A stretch of DNA of 64,000 nucleotides, taken from NCBI RefSeq assembly GCF_016920785.2, contig NW_024609846.1, forward strand, positions 90,174,570-90,238,569, given 5' to 3'. Numbering within the stretch: position 1 is the stretch's first letter; each line of letters begins with the position of its first letter. Positions 1 to 10,689 of this stretch are shown here, in pieces. The notes under the pieces were generated by a model, which was not told the origin of the DNA, made no database searches, and saw only the letters and a list, made by a program, of their open reading frames with translations. The translations under genes and the position numbers were made by a program. Source of the DNA: Ixodes scapularis (lineage: Eukaryota > Arthropoda > Arachnida > Ixodida > Ixodidae).

Positions 1-235
1 ATCTCTGTTGGTCGAGTGGGTTAGCGTACACCAGCTCAGAGCGCGTGGAGCGAAAGCGCGCACTGCAGAACCCAGGGTTCCTGGATTCAATATCTACCCT
101 TGCCCGTTCGATCTGGATGAGCATTGTACTGGCGCGCGGTCGTGTATCACACGTTAAAGGCCCCAGGCTAGAGGTCGTATCGCGCTGGCTAAATTGCTCA
201 TTTACAGCTGAGAGACACGTCGCCCGTTGAGGCAG
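1..235 (+). mobile_element. tRNA-derived SINE, copy A (tRNA-Ser/Leu-like head)
   Basis: The left edge begins inside a SINE. Its head resembles a type-II tRNA (Ser or Leu): an A-box-like stretch at about 9-20 (TGGTCGAGTGGG) followed by TTAGCG, and a B-box-like GGATTCAATATC at about 83-94. The tRNA-unrelated body follows, with CGTTCGATCTGGATGAGCA, then a segment ending near CTGGCTAAATTGCTCATTTA. The same body occurs on the minus strand at 55443-55690 and 39716-39862, which defines the family from the sequence itself. Ticks are known to carry a tRNA-Ser-derived SINE (Ruka); membership in that family is an inference. The 5' end may be cut by the window boundary. The short open frame at 45-230 is a shadow of the SINE. 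Confidence 0.75.
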
Positions 236-889
236 ACGGTTCAGGCGGTGTAAACATCCGGATACCCTTTTTTTAATTTTTTATTCAGTCTGTGTTTTTG
301 CTTAATTTCACCGCGATGACGTCGACATTATAGCCCAGGGTCCTTGATTATTTTAGGGGGTGTAGGCCAAGCCCAGCACGTGGATATTATTACGAATGCT
401 GGTGGCATAACACCAGCACCGGATGACGTGATAGCTTGTTAAGACTGCAGTGAGTGGACAAAAAAAAATAATGAGGCGTATATTGATTCATTGATTGATC
501 GACTGATTGAAAACGACATTATTGCGCAACAGTAAAAAAATTAAACCATTTGCTCACTACTATGAACGCATAAAGAATACAATCTAAACGGTATTAAAAG
601 AAACAAAAAAAAAATATTATACAGCCACCCTTTAAAAACTAGCTGAAGTTTGCGTCCGCTGACTTCAGCATTTCGTTCAATTAAAGGTGGCGCATTTCTC
701 TATACCGTCCCCGACAACTCATAAACATATCTCGCTTAAAAAAAAATAGAAATATGTTTTTGTTTTTTATACACTTAAAGCTTCTCCCTAAGGCCCGTAC
801 CGGGTTGGACGCAAATGCGAGCCCGCTAAACATGGCGTCCGGTTAAAAATCGATTCGAAACATACGCGCTCACCGGCGACAGGGGGCAG
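236..889. other. non-genic AT-rich stretch
   Basis: I see no coding signal or RNA gene here. It contains short A-runs and a small palindrome around 395-416 (TGCTGGTG ... CACCAGCA). Confidence 0.6.
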
Positions 890-1460
890 CACTTCCCTCA
901 AGGGTGCGAGAGGGAATTAAGAGGGGAGGGGGGGATGGCAACACAACATTCGCTCCCTAGAAGGGACGGCAAATGAGAGGAGAGCTCGTTCGCGGCATTA
1001 ATTACCAAAAAGGGATAGGGAGGGAAGAAATCTCCGGGAGAGGAAGACAAACGGGCAAGGGCGGCTCCCTGGAAAGAGAGAACAGGGATTCGGGAAAGGA
1101 GCGAAATAGAGAGAGGATAAAAGCGAGATATGATCCATATGAAAGAAGTTTGAATAGGATATGTGTGTATTGGATGAAACAAAGGCGAGCTCTGACGCAA
1201 AACGCTGGGCAAAATCGGGAAAGGGTACTGACGAAATTAAAGCGATAGCGAAAGAGCCAGGAAAAAAAAAAAACGGATGAGGAGGACGTGGAGAGTAACA
1301 GAAATTGGGGATGAGGTTTTCTAGCGAGAGACGCGGTCGAGGCAAGGGTGGGGAACTGCGAGAAGAAATTAGGGAAAGGGAATTATTTAGGAAAATTATG
1401 TTTTAAGTAAGTGGGAAAGGGAAACGGGATGTGAGAAGAAAGAGAGAGAGAGAGTGGTTG
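890..1460. repeat. purine-rich strand-asymmetric tract
   Basis: For more than 500 bp the + strand is strongly biased to A and G, with runs such as GAGAGGGAATTAAGAGGGGA and GAGAGAGAGAG near 1441-1455. Overlapping open frames on both strands follow from this composition and are not gene evidence. A YY1-like AAGATGGCCGCC lies just downstream at about 1523-1534. Confidence 0.5.
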
Positions 1461-2695
1461 CCGCCAGCCCCTATGTGTAGGTTTTTAGGCGCTAAATATA
1501 GAGGAGGAGGAGAACTACATCAAGATGGCCGCCCCCTCCCTATCTCAATTGTTACGTCAGTTTCGCGCACGCATGTTTGTTTGTCTGTTTGTTCCATGGC
1601 GTTTGCAGCGGGGTTCGAGGCTCGTGGAAATGAGAGATAGCGGAAAGAACGGTGCGAGCGAGGGCTTCCAAACCGTGAATGATGATTACGTGTTCGCGGA
1701 ATGGGCATGTAGGAAGGATTCATTGTTCTAAGTTATGAGTCATCTAATCTCAGATACTGTTCGCTTTGGTACGTAAAACTTTCTTCCTGAAGTGTGTTAG
1801 TTTGAACGTTAGTACAGTATTTTTGAGAGGTCAAAGTGTGTACATCGACCGACGCCACTCAATAATTTCCCTACGTCACAAGACCTTCGGTGTTTACTTG
1901 GTATTCTTTTCACCTTAAAGTAGAAAATGGTTTTTCGGAGTTCATTTCGAACACATATTCGTTTTTTTTTTTTTTTTTTGTGGTTAATGAAAACACAAAC
2001 GGCGTTTATCGGGGCTTATGTAGGAGGAGACAGTACCGGTGAATGGAATTCCCTGACCGTTAGGGAACATGAACGTGATACAAATACTCGGAAAGGGCGC
2101 GGTTTTCGAATAAAGACATAGCATCGTGGACTACTCAGAAGAAGCTGCGTTACTAGTGAACACAAAATAGAGTTGTCAATAAAAATTTCTTCCCAAGAAA
2201 GCGTGGATTTTTTCTTGTTAGAGGACAACTCCAATTCATTGTTTGTGTGTGCGTGTGCGTATGTGTGTGTGCATGTGTGGTGTTGTTAAAAAAAAAGGGG
2301 GGGGGGGGGGGGGGGCTCCACAAACCTCCAATGAGGAAAACTGAATAAAACGGATTCTGGGGTTCATTTTTGGATTTCATCGCCATTTGCCCAAAACAAC
2401 ATGTTACATAGATACTTTTCGTAAACGGCGATCGGGCGCGTGTTTTTATATATATATAAACTCTGTCTTAAAGCGGGTTCTCAACGCGCGAATTGTTAAT
2501 ACATCGCTCGCAGACGCAGTTGCATTTCGATTGAGTAACTCAGTAACACAATGCGGAAACGCTCTGGCAGGAACCAATTCAGAGTTCAAGAGAGAAGAAA
2601 TGTATTCTGTAATGAACGACAACGACGATACCACGGCAACTGCTTTAGGTGACGGTGTCTGCCTTCGGAGTATCCGTATGGAGGCAGCTATTAGT
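1461..2695. other. non-genic stretch with simple repeats
   Basis: No gene was recognised. It holds a T-tract near 1964-1979, an interrupted GT microsatellite at 2241-2280 followed by an A-run and a 19-base G run at 2297-2315, and a short TATATATATA near 2449-2458. The open frame at 2387-2707 matches nothing I know and runs into the inverted repeat that follows. Confidence 0.5.
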
Positions 2696-2852
2696 GAGTT
2701 TTCGTAGACCGTTTTCGCCATTCCGCAACGCCCTCCGCAACCCGCTACAATACCCGGTACTCTACAGTCAAGGCTATCGGCGCACAGGCGCAGCAGTACG
2801 TTCTTCGTTGCGGAGGGCTTAGCGGAGGGGGAAACGCGGTCTACGAAAACTC
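2696..2852. mobile_element. small foldback element (MITE-like)
   Basis: Two arms are inverted copies: GAGTTTTCGTAGACCG at 2696-2711 and its complement CGGTCTACGAAAACTC at 2837-2852. Inner matches around AACGCCCTCCGCAAC and GTTGCGGAGGGCTT extend the stem. The loop is about 60 bp. No convincing target duplication was found, so the superfamily is open. Confidence 0.65.
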
Positions 2853-3054
2853 CCTATTCACTGTAATGCATGTAGGGCGTAGACTTTCCAGTATTAAAGG
2901 GGCGGTGCAATGATTTTAACACTGAACGAATGTGCAGCTTGTATTTTTTATATTGTTTACTTCGGCATAACTAAGAGAAAAAGTGCCACCATACCCCAAA
3001 ATACCCCTATTTCGCCGCGTAATCGCAAAATAAAAAACGCTTTTTTTCCCAACC

Positions 3055-3075
3055 TGCGGCCACATGGTGGCCGCA
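3055..3075. repeat. perfect short palindrome
   Basis: TGCGGCCAC ATG GTGGCCGCA is a perfect inverted repeat with a 3-base centre, inside the left subterminal region of the TTAA-flanked element. Confidence 0.7.
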
Positions 3076-3090
3076 AATGGAACCTGTGGT

Positions 3091-3109
3091 GTGACGTCAT
3101 TCGGAGTGG
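3091..3109 (+). promoter_or_regulatory. left subterminal inverted repeat with CRE-type core
   Basis: GTGACGTCATTCGGAGTGG is repeated perfectly in inverted orientation at 4683-4701. The TGACGTCA core is a CREB/ATF-type site. The mirrored position, about 190 bp from each end, suggests a transposase-binding site, a transposon promoter element, or both. Confidence 0.55.
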
Positions 3110-4359
3110 TTTTTGTAAGTGATAGTGTTAGGCAATTGTAAGCTTTGATTTAAGGTTAAGTTTAAAAAATCTTGTTAATTAGGCACGCAGAAACGCTTCA
3201 AAAGCCTAATATTGCCGCTAAAAGATTTGTGGCGCCATCTACCGCAAGTCAACCAAACCTGCCGTCGCCGTCATCCGTCGACGCCCGAGACACCTACGGC
3301 GGCTACACGAGCAACCCGGACGTTTTGTCTTTCCCTCGCTCGATGGAGTGCGTTAGTCGTGATCCGTAGTATCGTGGTATCGTTATTGTTCCTGGTGTTT
3401 CGACCTCGACTTCGACTGCCCGCCGCGTCGACTGCCCGCCGCACAAGTCTAACTGACTTACTATACATGCCTTGCAAGTGACGTCACCCTAGGGAACATC
3501 TAGGGAAGGACGGGGCCCCGCACCATACTGGTGGTTGACTCCACACCGCGCGGATGCGCTTACCAAGGCGCAGGATGCTGCTAACGGCCCGGACATGCGT
3601 TAACATGCACTATATTTTCCACACAGGTACCGTGAACTTAGAAAAACGTGCTGAGCTTACGATGATGACGTTTATCCAGTACGTGCGGAATTTTTTGGCA
3701 TTGGTGCGATTGCGCTACGAGCAGAAAGTTTCGAAATGCCGCCGGCGAAGTTTTGACGCAAAGGGATATGCCATGTCGCCAAAAAAAGAAAAAAAGCTTA
3801 ATTGCGCGCTTCATAATTCGACGAGCGGCTCTAGGAGTCGCTTGTAGACAAATTGTTAAGATTTTACAAAGTACTGGTAAACAACACAAGGTTACCGTCA
3901 TAATCTTAACCCTGAGACAAGGATAAATCAAATAACGGACAAGAAACTCTCATTGTCTCAGGGTTTCTATTATTATGTTTCCTAACCGGCTCGCCTGCAT
4001 ACTTTCGCTCCTTGCAAAGGTTATCGTGTCGCGGACGGCACGAACCGATGACCCGGCGGCTCGGCGAGCTTGCACATGGGGCCGCCGATCGCCGTCGGGC
4101 CGGGCTCGCGGCGCAACACTCGCCCGGATTCGGCCGGGAGCCCTGAAGGTGCGCTCGAAGCGTGAAAACGGCGTTATGCAACGAAGGTCAAAGGCTATAT
4201 ACACCACGAACGATGCAAAGGCGTGCGCGAACGTAAATAACGGTAGAAAAGTGCCGCCGTTCGCCGCTATGAAATGCGTCCCGCAAACTCGATCATCCGC
4301 GGCCGCATCTTTTTCCTGCCGCTCGTAGTTTCTCTAACTTGACGGCTACTCTGTCTCAC

Positions 4360-4438
4360 GGGGCATGCCGACGAAACGATCGGAACATCGTCGGGATACG
4401 GGGTAATTGCTACAGCCGAGCGCGGCGCAGTTTACCAT
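4360..4438 (-). CDS. THAP zinc-finger domain, first coding exon (partial)
   Basis: Reading leftward from the ATG at 4438-4436, 26 codons give MVNCAALGC, then SNYPVSRRCSDRF, then VGMP. This fits the start of a THAP domain: Met, the first zinc-ligand cysteine, a second ligand four residues on (C-A-A-L-G-C), SN, then a conserved F and FP-like MP turn. The exon ends after 79 coding bases at C|GTGAGA, a good 5' splice site (GT at 4359-4358), in phase 1; many THAP genes have an intron at this point. Without splicing the frame stops at 4346. The upstream open frame to 4669 is treated as 5' leader. THAP domains bind DNA and occur in P-element and Kolobok transposases. The second exon, with the remaining Cys-x2-His ligands, was not found. 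Confidence 0.6.
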
Positions 4439-4682
4439 TGCTCTCGCTGCGAAGGGCCGTCCAGTCAACCACCAGCATGGTAGATACCGGTGTTCGACGT
4501 CATGATGTGACGTAGGTGCAAGGCATGTATACGCAAGCATCTTGCGCTCGACGTGGCTCAGGCCGTCCGCCCATGCCGCCATGTTGGTCGGGAATCGACG
4601 GGAGAGCGGGAGAGCGGCGAGCCTGGCGAGCCGGCGAGCGCTGGGGAAACGGAAGCCAGAAGCACCCAACCGGAAACCAACG

Positions 4683-4701
4683 CCACTCCGAATGACGTCA
4701 C
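4683..4701 (-). promoter_or_regulatory. right subterminal inverted repeat with CRE-type core
   Basis: This is the perfect inverted copy of the 19-bp motif at 3091-3109. It lies about 250 bp upstream of the THAP start codon on the minus strand, a plausible promoter position for the element's gene. Confidence 0.5.
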
Positions 4702-4888
4702 AGGCGAAGCTGGTGCCGCTTTAATGTTGAGTTGAGGGGTGCCAGAGATACCAATTTCTTTTATTTTTTTAATAAATACTAGGGCAAGCAGGAGAGAATA
4801 GTTTTCGGCCCTTCGTTTTATATTTGGCCGGGATCAATTCCCGCAATTAATTAGCCAAAGTCCGCAAATTGTTGCATCGCCCCTTTAA

Positions 4889-5339
4889 CCGGAAACACCA
4901 ATCAACACCCGTCGGTGAAAAAAATATGGAATCGGTTAAAACCGACAGGTAACGATGAACATTCGTTGCTGTCAAAAACACAAAAATCGTTAAAAAAAAA
5001 ATGGAAATGTTTGTTTCAGCTAGGGCTGCTTTTGTTCAAGCCCAAGCCCTTTATAACCCTCAGTTTTTGGCGATACTTTTTTCCCCCGATAATCACCGTT
5101 TGTAGCATCCACCATAAACAGGTCACTATATAATAGACCGATACGTGAAAAATAAACGCAGAAAGCCGTCAGCCGATTCCTTTTATAAACAAGCACCGAA
5201 AACTTTATAGCGTAAATATGGCCTTCTCAATATCTGCCTGGTCACCATCGTGCGAGGGCCATCCAAGTTACCGGGGCATCGTTGCCAACTGACGTTCCTA
5301 CAGGCTGCCGCGCACAAAGTCCTCCCGGCTACCCTGCTA
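4889..5339. other. non-genic stretch
   Basis: Nothing recognised between the TTAA-flanked element and the next inverted-repeat element. Confidence 0.5.
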
Positions 5340-5590
5340 GCCTAGAGCGGCTCGAACGCGTCATCCACTAGCTTGTTTAGCGTCCTACCCAGCCCATATA
5401 TCGAAAGCGGTCCCGAAGTGGCAACAAATGAGGTGACAGAAACCTACGTGTCCTTTTCAAGCAACCCGAGACTGAGGAAATACGATAGTTGACACCAAGA
5501 GAAGAGAAGGGGAACGTTGTGCGAAAATCGACGCGACCATTTTTTAGGACGCGGTAAACGCGCCAGTCGGAGACGCGTTCCAGGCACCGT
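5340..5590. mobile_element. TGGTGCC-family inverted-repeat element, copy 1 (internally deleted)
   Basis: The left end reads GAACGCGTC, CACTAGCTTGTTTAGCGTCC and the right end GGACGCGGTAAACGCG, CCAGTCGGAGACGCGTTCCA, GGCACC. These match the termini of the longer copies at 12541-12963, 23512-23894 and 34673-35095. This copy is shorter and its centre differs. Confidence 0.6.
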
Positions 5591-6921
5591 ACCCATAGAG
5601 GTTTGCATGTATGGCCTCTGGGCGGCGCCATCTTGCTTCCGATCTGTGTCGATCGTCTGATAGTCGAGCACCCAGACTGGCGCCCAAAGGAAGTGTCTTC
5701 CATCCACTGTGGCCAGACAAGCTCTCAAAGCGCGGCGGCTGCTTGCAAAAGTCTATTCGCGACTCCAGCAAAACGGACGCCACCAAGCGGGAAAACCGGG
5801 AACCAGCCGGACCAGGTCGCTTCGTGCCCCTCCGCGTCTCTGCATGGTGGCTTTCGCGGACAAGTATGTTCGGCGCGGTGGCGAACAGTGTAATTTCACG
5901 AAGGTCCGAAAATTTCTTAAGTTTGCCTGAGTGTTCATTAGTGTGGTGAAGCCTCAGTAGATTGTTTCCTTTCATCACGCGTTTGAAAGCCCGTTAACTC
6001 CACAGCACACGGTCGCGTGTTTTCGATTTCCCGGATAGAAAGGAATCACGGAAAAAGGTTTTGATTTTTTGTCTGTCTTGAATCACATTCAAAGTGACGA
6101 CTACTTGGTAACTGATAAGTGTTTTCTTTATAAGGATGCAGAACAGTGCACTGAGGACGACAGACCAGGCATATCACTGGAGGGAAGACCAACGTTGCAG
6201 TCAAGTGAATGGGAAGGTTCGATAGCTGCTTTTCTTGAGTTTGGTTGTGTTTGATTAGCTCCAAGTTTGAGCCACCCACGTCGGTCGGTGCGTTGGCTAT
6301 TCATCTTGGTTGCTTTTCGCCGAAAGCGACTCTGGACCACACTAAAGGAGTTTGGGCTGATTTCGCAATTACTTGATTCAGGAAAACCTGCTCACTGCAA
6401 ATGATGAATGAGGGAAATTATCTGTTTTTAAAAGGTGGGGGACGAGCCTCGCAACGTTAGAAGCTGTCACGGCATTTTGATCTATCGCCCCTCCAATATA
6501 TATATATATTATACCCCCGTCGAAGCCAGCAGCAATATACGTCTACATTGCTCAGGTTGACCGGCAACAAAAAATACTAATTTTCTTTGTTCAGGATTCG
6601 AAGCAAAGTTTAATGCAGAGAGGTTCTGCGTGAATCTCCGATGAAGACTCTCTTCAGTTTGTCTCCGTGCTGCCGGGAACCATTTGGCTACGTTTAATTA
6701 GTATCTCTTTGTCTGTCAAATATACTTTTATTGAGCAGTTCACCTAATAGCTAGTCAATTAAGCTCATATTTCAACCCGAAGAATATACTAATATCGCTT
6801 TAGTGGGACATAGTACGTAATATAATGCATAACCCGCTCGTCAAAATGACTTCTCGATTGCTACTAAAACCTGAATTGAAATACGAGTATCAGCTGCTTA
6901 GTGGGGCGCCGGCGGGATAAC
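5591..6921. other. mostly non-genic stretch with unassigned open frames
   Basis: Open frames overlap on both strands at 5603-5893 and 5544-5978 without recognisable motifs. A + strand frame at 6069-6254 has a protein-like composition, with an acidic stretch around EDDRPG, but no start, splice context or family could be assigned. A short TA microsatellite lies at about 6497-6510. Confidence 0.4.
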
Positions 6922-7050
6922 ATGGTTTTTGGCTCAAGAAGCGCTGGCTTAATTTTCGTAATTCTCCTGAAGCCTGTGTTGTTGACCGAGCAGACGACTG
7001 GAGCTGTTTCTTTAACGCGGATGCACACAAAAGCTCGATTTCGCGGACAG
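6922..7050 (+). CDS. candidate first exon of a secreted or membrane protein (partial)
   Basis: From the ATG at 6922, in good Kozak context (A at -3, G at +4), 43 codons run exactly to CAG|GTAAGT at 7050/7051, a perfect 5' splice consensus, in phase 0. The peptide starts MVFGSRS, followed by a hydrophobic core AGLIFVILL, a proline, VLLTEQTTGA and then a basic stretch. This is a plausible signal peptide cleaved near TTGA. No family was recognised and no downstream exon was identified. The pairing of start, signal sequence and donor is the only support; an unspliced frame continues to a stop at 7137. Confidence 0.35.
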
Positions 7051-7056
7051 GTAAGT

Positions 7057-7610
7057 CGCATTGTCGAGGCATGCGAGTTAGCTGAAAATTACTCTCGGTG
7101 GAACAATCCTGTAGCCATCACTGCTTTCCTTAGCTGATCAAGACTGATTAGAGTCTATTAACGTCTCTCCGGAGCCCATAGTTTCGGTTTCGAACGAAAT
7201 CTCCGAAACGAAAGTTTTTCATGAAAAGAACAAAAAAAAAAAAAACACCGGGAAAACAAAACTATGGTTTGCAAAGTTTATGTGCACCGGCTACACTTCA
7301 CCGTCTCAGTTCAAATAGCTATAAAATTGGGCATTAAACAAAAGAAAATCTGTTAAATTGAACGCGCCACCTGTTCAGGCGGCCCGGCCGAGCCGACGCG
7401 ACCTGGACTCAGCCGCCATGTTTGTTTGGTGGTAGCGCCCCCTATAAGTCGCTGGAGCCGCGATTCGATCAAGGGAAAAATGCTGAGTCACTGAGCTGTG
7501 GACGCACGCGCGGCGTCTCATTATTCCGCTGCTGAGAGCCACTGTTCATGCTCGGAACGCGTTCCACAGCCCAGGAAGACAAAGATGGAAGCACGCAGAA
7601 GGCGATTAGG
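7057..7610. other. non-genic stretch
   Basis: Nothing recognised; there is a poly-A run near 7230-7245. Confidence 0.5.
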
Positions 7611-7895
7611 GAAATGTTCTATATAACGGCCATATACATTCCGACCCGCGGCGACATGTTGAATCGTCTTTAGGGAGTTTAGGGAACCGTTTTTGCACAT
7701 TCCATACGGATACGATGGGCCCTCCGGTACGAACTGCGCATGCGCTACCGCAGAAGTCTCGCGCATGCGCAGTTCGTACCGGAGGGCCCATCGTACCACA
7801 TGGGAAGTGCAAAAACGGCTCCCTAAAACTCCCTAAAGACGATTCAACATGTCGCCGCGGGTCGGAATGTACATGGCCGTTATATAGAACATTTC
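7611..7895. repeat. near-perfect 285-bp inverted repeat (long hairpin)
   Basis: Arms of about 135 bp face each other across a loop of about 15 bases near 7746-7760. Outer ends are GAAATGTTCTATATAACGG and CCGTTATATAGAACATTTC; inner ends are GTACGAACTGCGCATGCGC and its complement. Mismatches are few and small. No target duplication was seen. The frames at 7521-7990 on both strands come from the symmetry. The size suits a MITE; a transcribed copy would form a long double-stranded RNA. Confidence 0.85.
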
Positions 7896-10689
7896 GGTCC
7901 TGCAAAAACTGGTTGATACACTTCCGTTTGGTTTGGAACCAAGCGTGCTGTGCAATATTCTTTTACGACGAGAGTACACGCTGTCTATGAGGTGACCCTG
8001 GAACTGCTTTTCACCAGAGTTTATTATAATTTGTGCAGTATTTCCAAGATCAAAAGTACATTCTATCTATGTTGAATGGTCGTTTATAATATTGGCGAAA
8101 CAGTTTTTCACGCATAGCGCGAGTAAAATAGGAAATACGAAATTCACGAAGGTTCCACGATTACCTCATAAATAAATGGCGCCCGTCTATTCTCTCGAAT
8201 TAAGGTATCCCAAGCACTCGGTTGCAAACCAAACGTGAGTGTTTTGAACCAGGCTCGAGGTATTCGACTTTAATCGGTGACGCGGCCATCTAATCCAGAC
8301 ATTATTTTACGGTAACGATTGCACAGTACTCCACTCTCGATCGCGAAATGTTCTGCTCGCATAATACTAAATTCCCCAAAACCCACACTCCTCGAAATTC
8401 GCGAAGTTTCGAGCCCGCAAAAGTAATGTTGTTTACGATATATATATTCCGCGAAAAGCCGTTACACGCAACTACATATTTATTACATTTTGCTTCGTAA
8501 TTAAGGAACGCGTTAGTTTGGCGAATACGTTTAATTGCGCGATCCGCCCGTTCAGCGAGGTCGCCGTGCTTGAAAACCTTCGGTTATGTCATTTGCTACC
8601 CGCATGTAATATTCCTATTGAGTTCAGTGTTTCGAGGCGATGGAATATCCGGCATCGCTCGCTTCGTCGGAATTATCTTCTAGTTTAGGCAGGATACCGG
8701 CGGAGAATGGAATATGCGGGAACAAGGAAGGAGAGACTACGGTATACCGGGCGAGCGCGGCGCGGTAAGCGTGAGTGGAAAATTCTGGGATGAGAGAGCG
8801 TACAACTTGTTCAACTGCTCCATCGGGATTACGTGATTTATGAACGCCATTAAGCGGCTAACGCGTGGTTCGCATCTCCCGGGTTACGAAAAGTTACATC
8901 AGGAATTACTACTGGTGACTAGATGCAGATGATAAACATGATTTTTTTATTGCTAATTTTAAAAAAGATGTAACTTGGTGTGAATATTACATTACGGAGG
9001 TTGATATCATATCAATATTACCTAAACCGATTCATTTTTGCGTCCTTTCAACTAAAACAAATCTGAAGGCTGTTTTTCTTTATAAATATAAAAGATGAAA
9101 TAGAGTAAAATATTATTCACAATTCACCCAAAGAGTTCATTAGTTAGCGACGTGAAGTCAACGTAAACACTCACGATCGTTACATCCCAGAACATTGCAC
9201 CGAGTACGTGAAATCTGGCTGAAGAGAGTATACGACGTGGCACCTTCCGCAGTATAAACTGACACCGAACAAGGGGTCCACCGATAAGTCTTCTTTATTT
9301 AATATATAAAAAGCGATGAAATTGTAAATGTTCGCGAATAGGCAGTTTTCGGCAGGCTAAAGGAGACAGAGTATAAGTTTTGTTAAATCAGACTAAGAAA
9401 AAGGTTTTGGAAAGGCTTTTCGACGCCCCAAGACCTCTTTCAGCTCGTGAAGAACGGTTTCGCCTCAAGCACTATCGCCCCCTGGCGCCCTAGAAAGGCG
9501 ACAGGGCACTGAAGGACTCTTTCGCATAAGAAAGAAGCTTAAAAAAACACCTTTTAGGCTTAAATAAAAAAAACAAAAAAAACATCCTTTAAGGGGCGTT
9601 TAAAAGAAGCCAAAGAGCCCGTAATTGGCGGCAAATAGTAGTCATCCTGTGATCAATGTTGAGCGTATACTGAGACATGGAGAATATACGCCAGCCCTTT
9701 TCGTTTTGGTCCGTTCAAAAGACGCTAATCAAATTACTTGAACCGATAACCGACGGTGTTACCGTGCGCGTTAGAAAAACAACGAAATAAAATCACCTTT
9801 CAAAAATCACCAGAGGACAAAGAATGGCAGGCTTCCTAGAACAAACAAAAAAAATGTAAAATCTTATTTTAAATTTTTTTTTTACACAAGTGCAAGGTTG
9901 CCAGTCCAAAAGAAAAGAGACATGGATGGCAATCTTATCCGCGGTTTCGCACCCTCAGCAGCCTTGCGCCTGTTGCACGAGAATTAAATTCAGCGACCCG
10001 CCATGTTATTTATTTTCACTTATTTTAATTAACACATTTTAGTTAATTATTCGACTGATCGTGATAATTGGCCTCTATATTTTGTCCCCCTAGCTATAAA
10101 ACTCGCATGCACAAATCGCGTTTGTGTAGCTTTCGAGCCTTCTATTTATATAATGTGTAAAGTAATAAAAAAAAACAGTAACAAGAAAAACTATTTTTAT
10201 AAAATTCTAATTAACCCTTTGACGGTCGAGTTCTTCTCCCAAAAGGTGCTTCCCAGTGGTCTCGTTTTCTTTTCAAGTAAATAGTACAAAGAAAAGGTCA
10301 CTGCACAGGCTCGCAAGCTAGCAAGCTGTTAAGGTTTAGAGGCATCAACTTGACATATTAAGAACGGAAATTTCTCACCATTCTTCCATTCGGTTTTATT
10401 TTGGCATGTCCGCTTCCACGATATTCCGGCGGTGTGAAATTTCAAACGGGAGGTACTCTACAAAGTTTTTGCATCGGGTGGTAAGCTCTCATCCTCCAAA
10501 TGCAACCCTGAGAAGCGTTAAAAGTATAGATCAAAAGAGCTGGCGCTCTAATTGCGACCACCGCCAGAATAGCCGACGTTCAAAGCGACCATCTCGCGCG
10601 TATTACGTGCCCCGAGCGTCTAATCTTAAACCAAAAAATAGTCGCACCAAAGTAAAAACATCGTGCAAATATAGTGCAGGGCAGTCCTC
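7896..10689. other. long non-genic AT-rich stretch
   Basis: I find no coding exon, RNA gene or complete element here. About 8335-8460 contains GCGAAATGTTC, AAATTCGCGAAGTTTCGAG and GTTGTTTACGATATA, resembling 46780-46940 and probably a dispersed repeat remnant. A-rich runs lie near 9541-9600 and 9841-9890. Confidence 0.5.

Larger units (their letters stand above)
2898..4884. mobile_element. non-autonomous TTAA-flanked DNA transposon, Kolobok-like, carrying a THAP exon
   Basis: The ends are inverted repeats, AGGGGCGGTGCAATGATTT at 2898-2916 and the complement of AGGGGCGATGCAACAATTT at 4866-4884 (16 of 19 identical). They are directly flanked by TTAA at 2894-2897 and 4885-4888. A second, perfect 19-bp inverted pair lies about 190 bp inside each end. 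The element starts AG and ends CT. Kolobok-superfamily transposons are known for TTAA duplications and transposases with an N-terminal THAP domain, and a THAP-type exon lies inside on the minus strand. piggyBac also uses TTAA, but it has no THAP domain. No catalytic transposase core was seen, so this copy is probably internally deleted. Confidence 0.65.

Noticed and set aside
3700..3790. Possible second THAP exon on the minus strand (SLCVKTSPAAF resembling a VCS-x-HF-P-F pattern)
   Set aside because: The required Cys-x2-His is absent, the stretch follows a homopolymer and there is no convincing acceptor.
7735..7770. NRF1-type GCGCATGCGC sites as a promoter
   Set aside because: They are the inner ends of the hairpin arms, so their pairing follows from the repeat.
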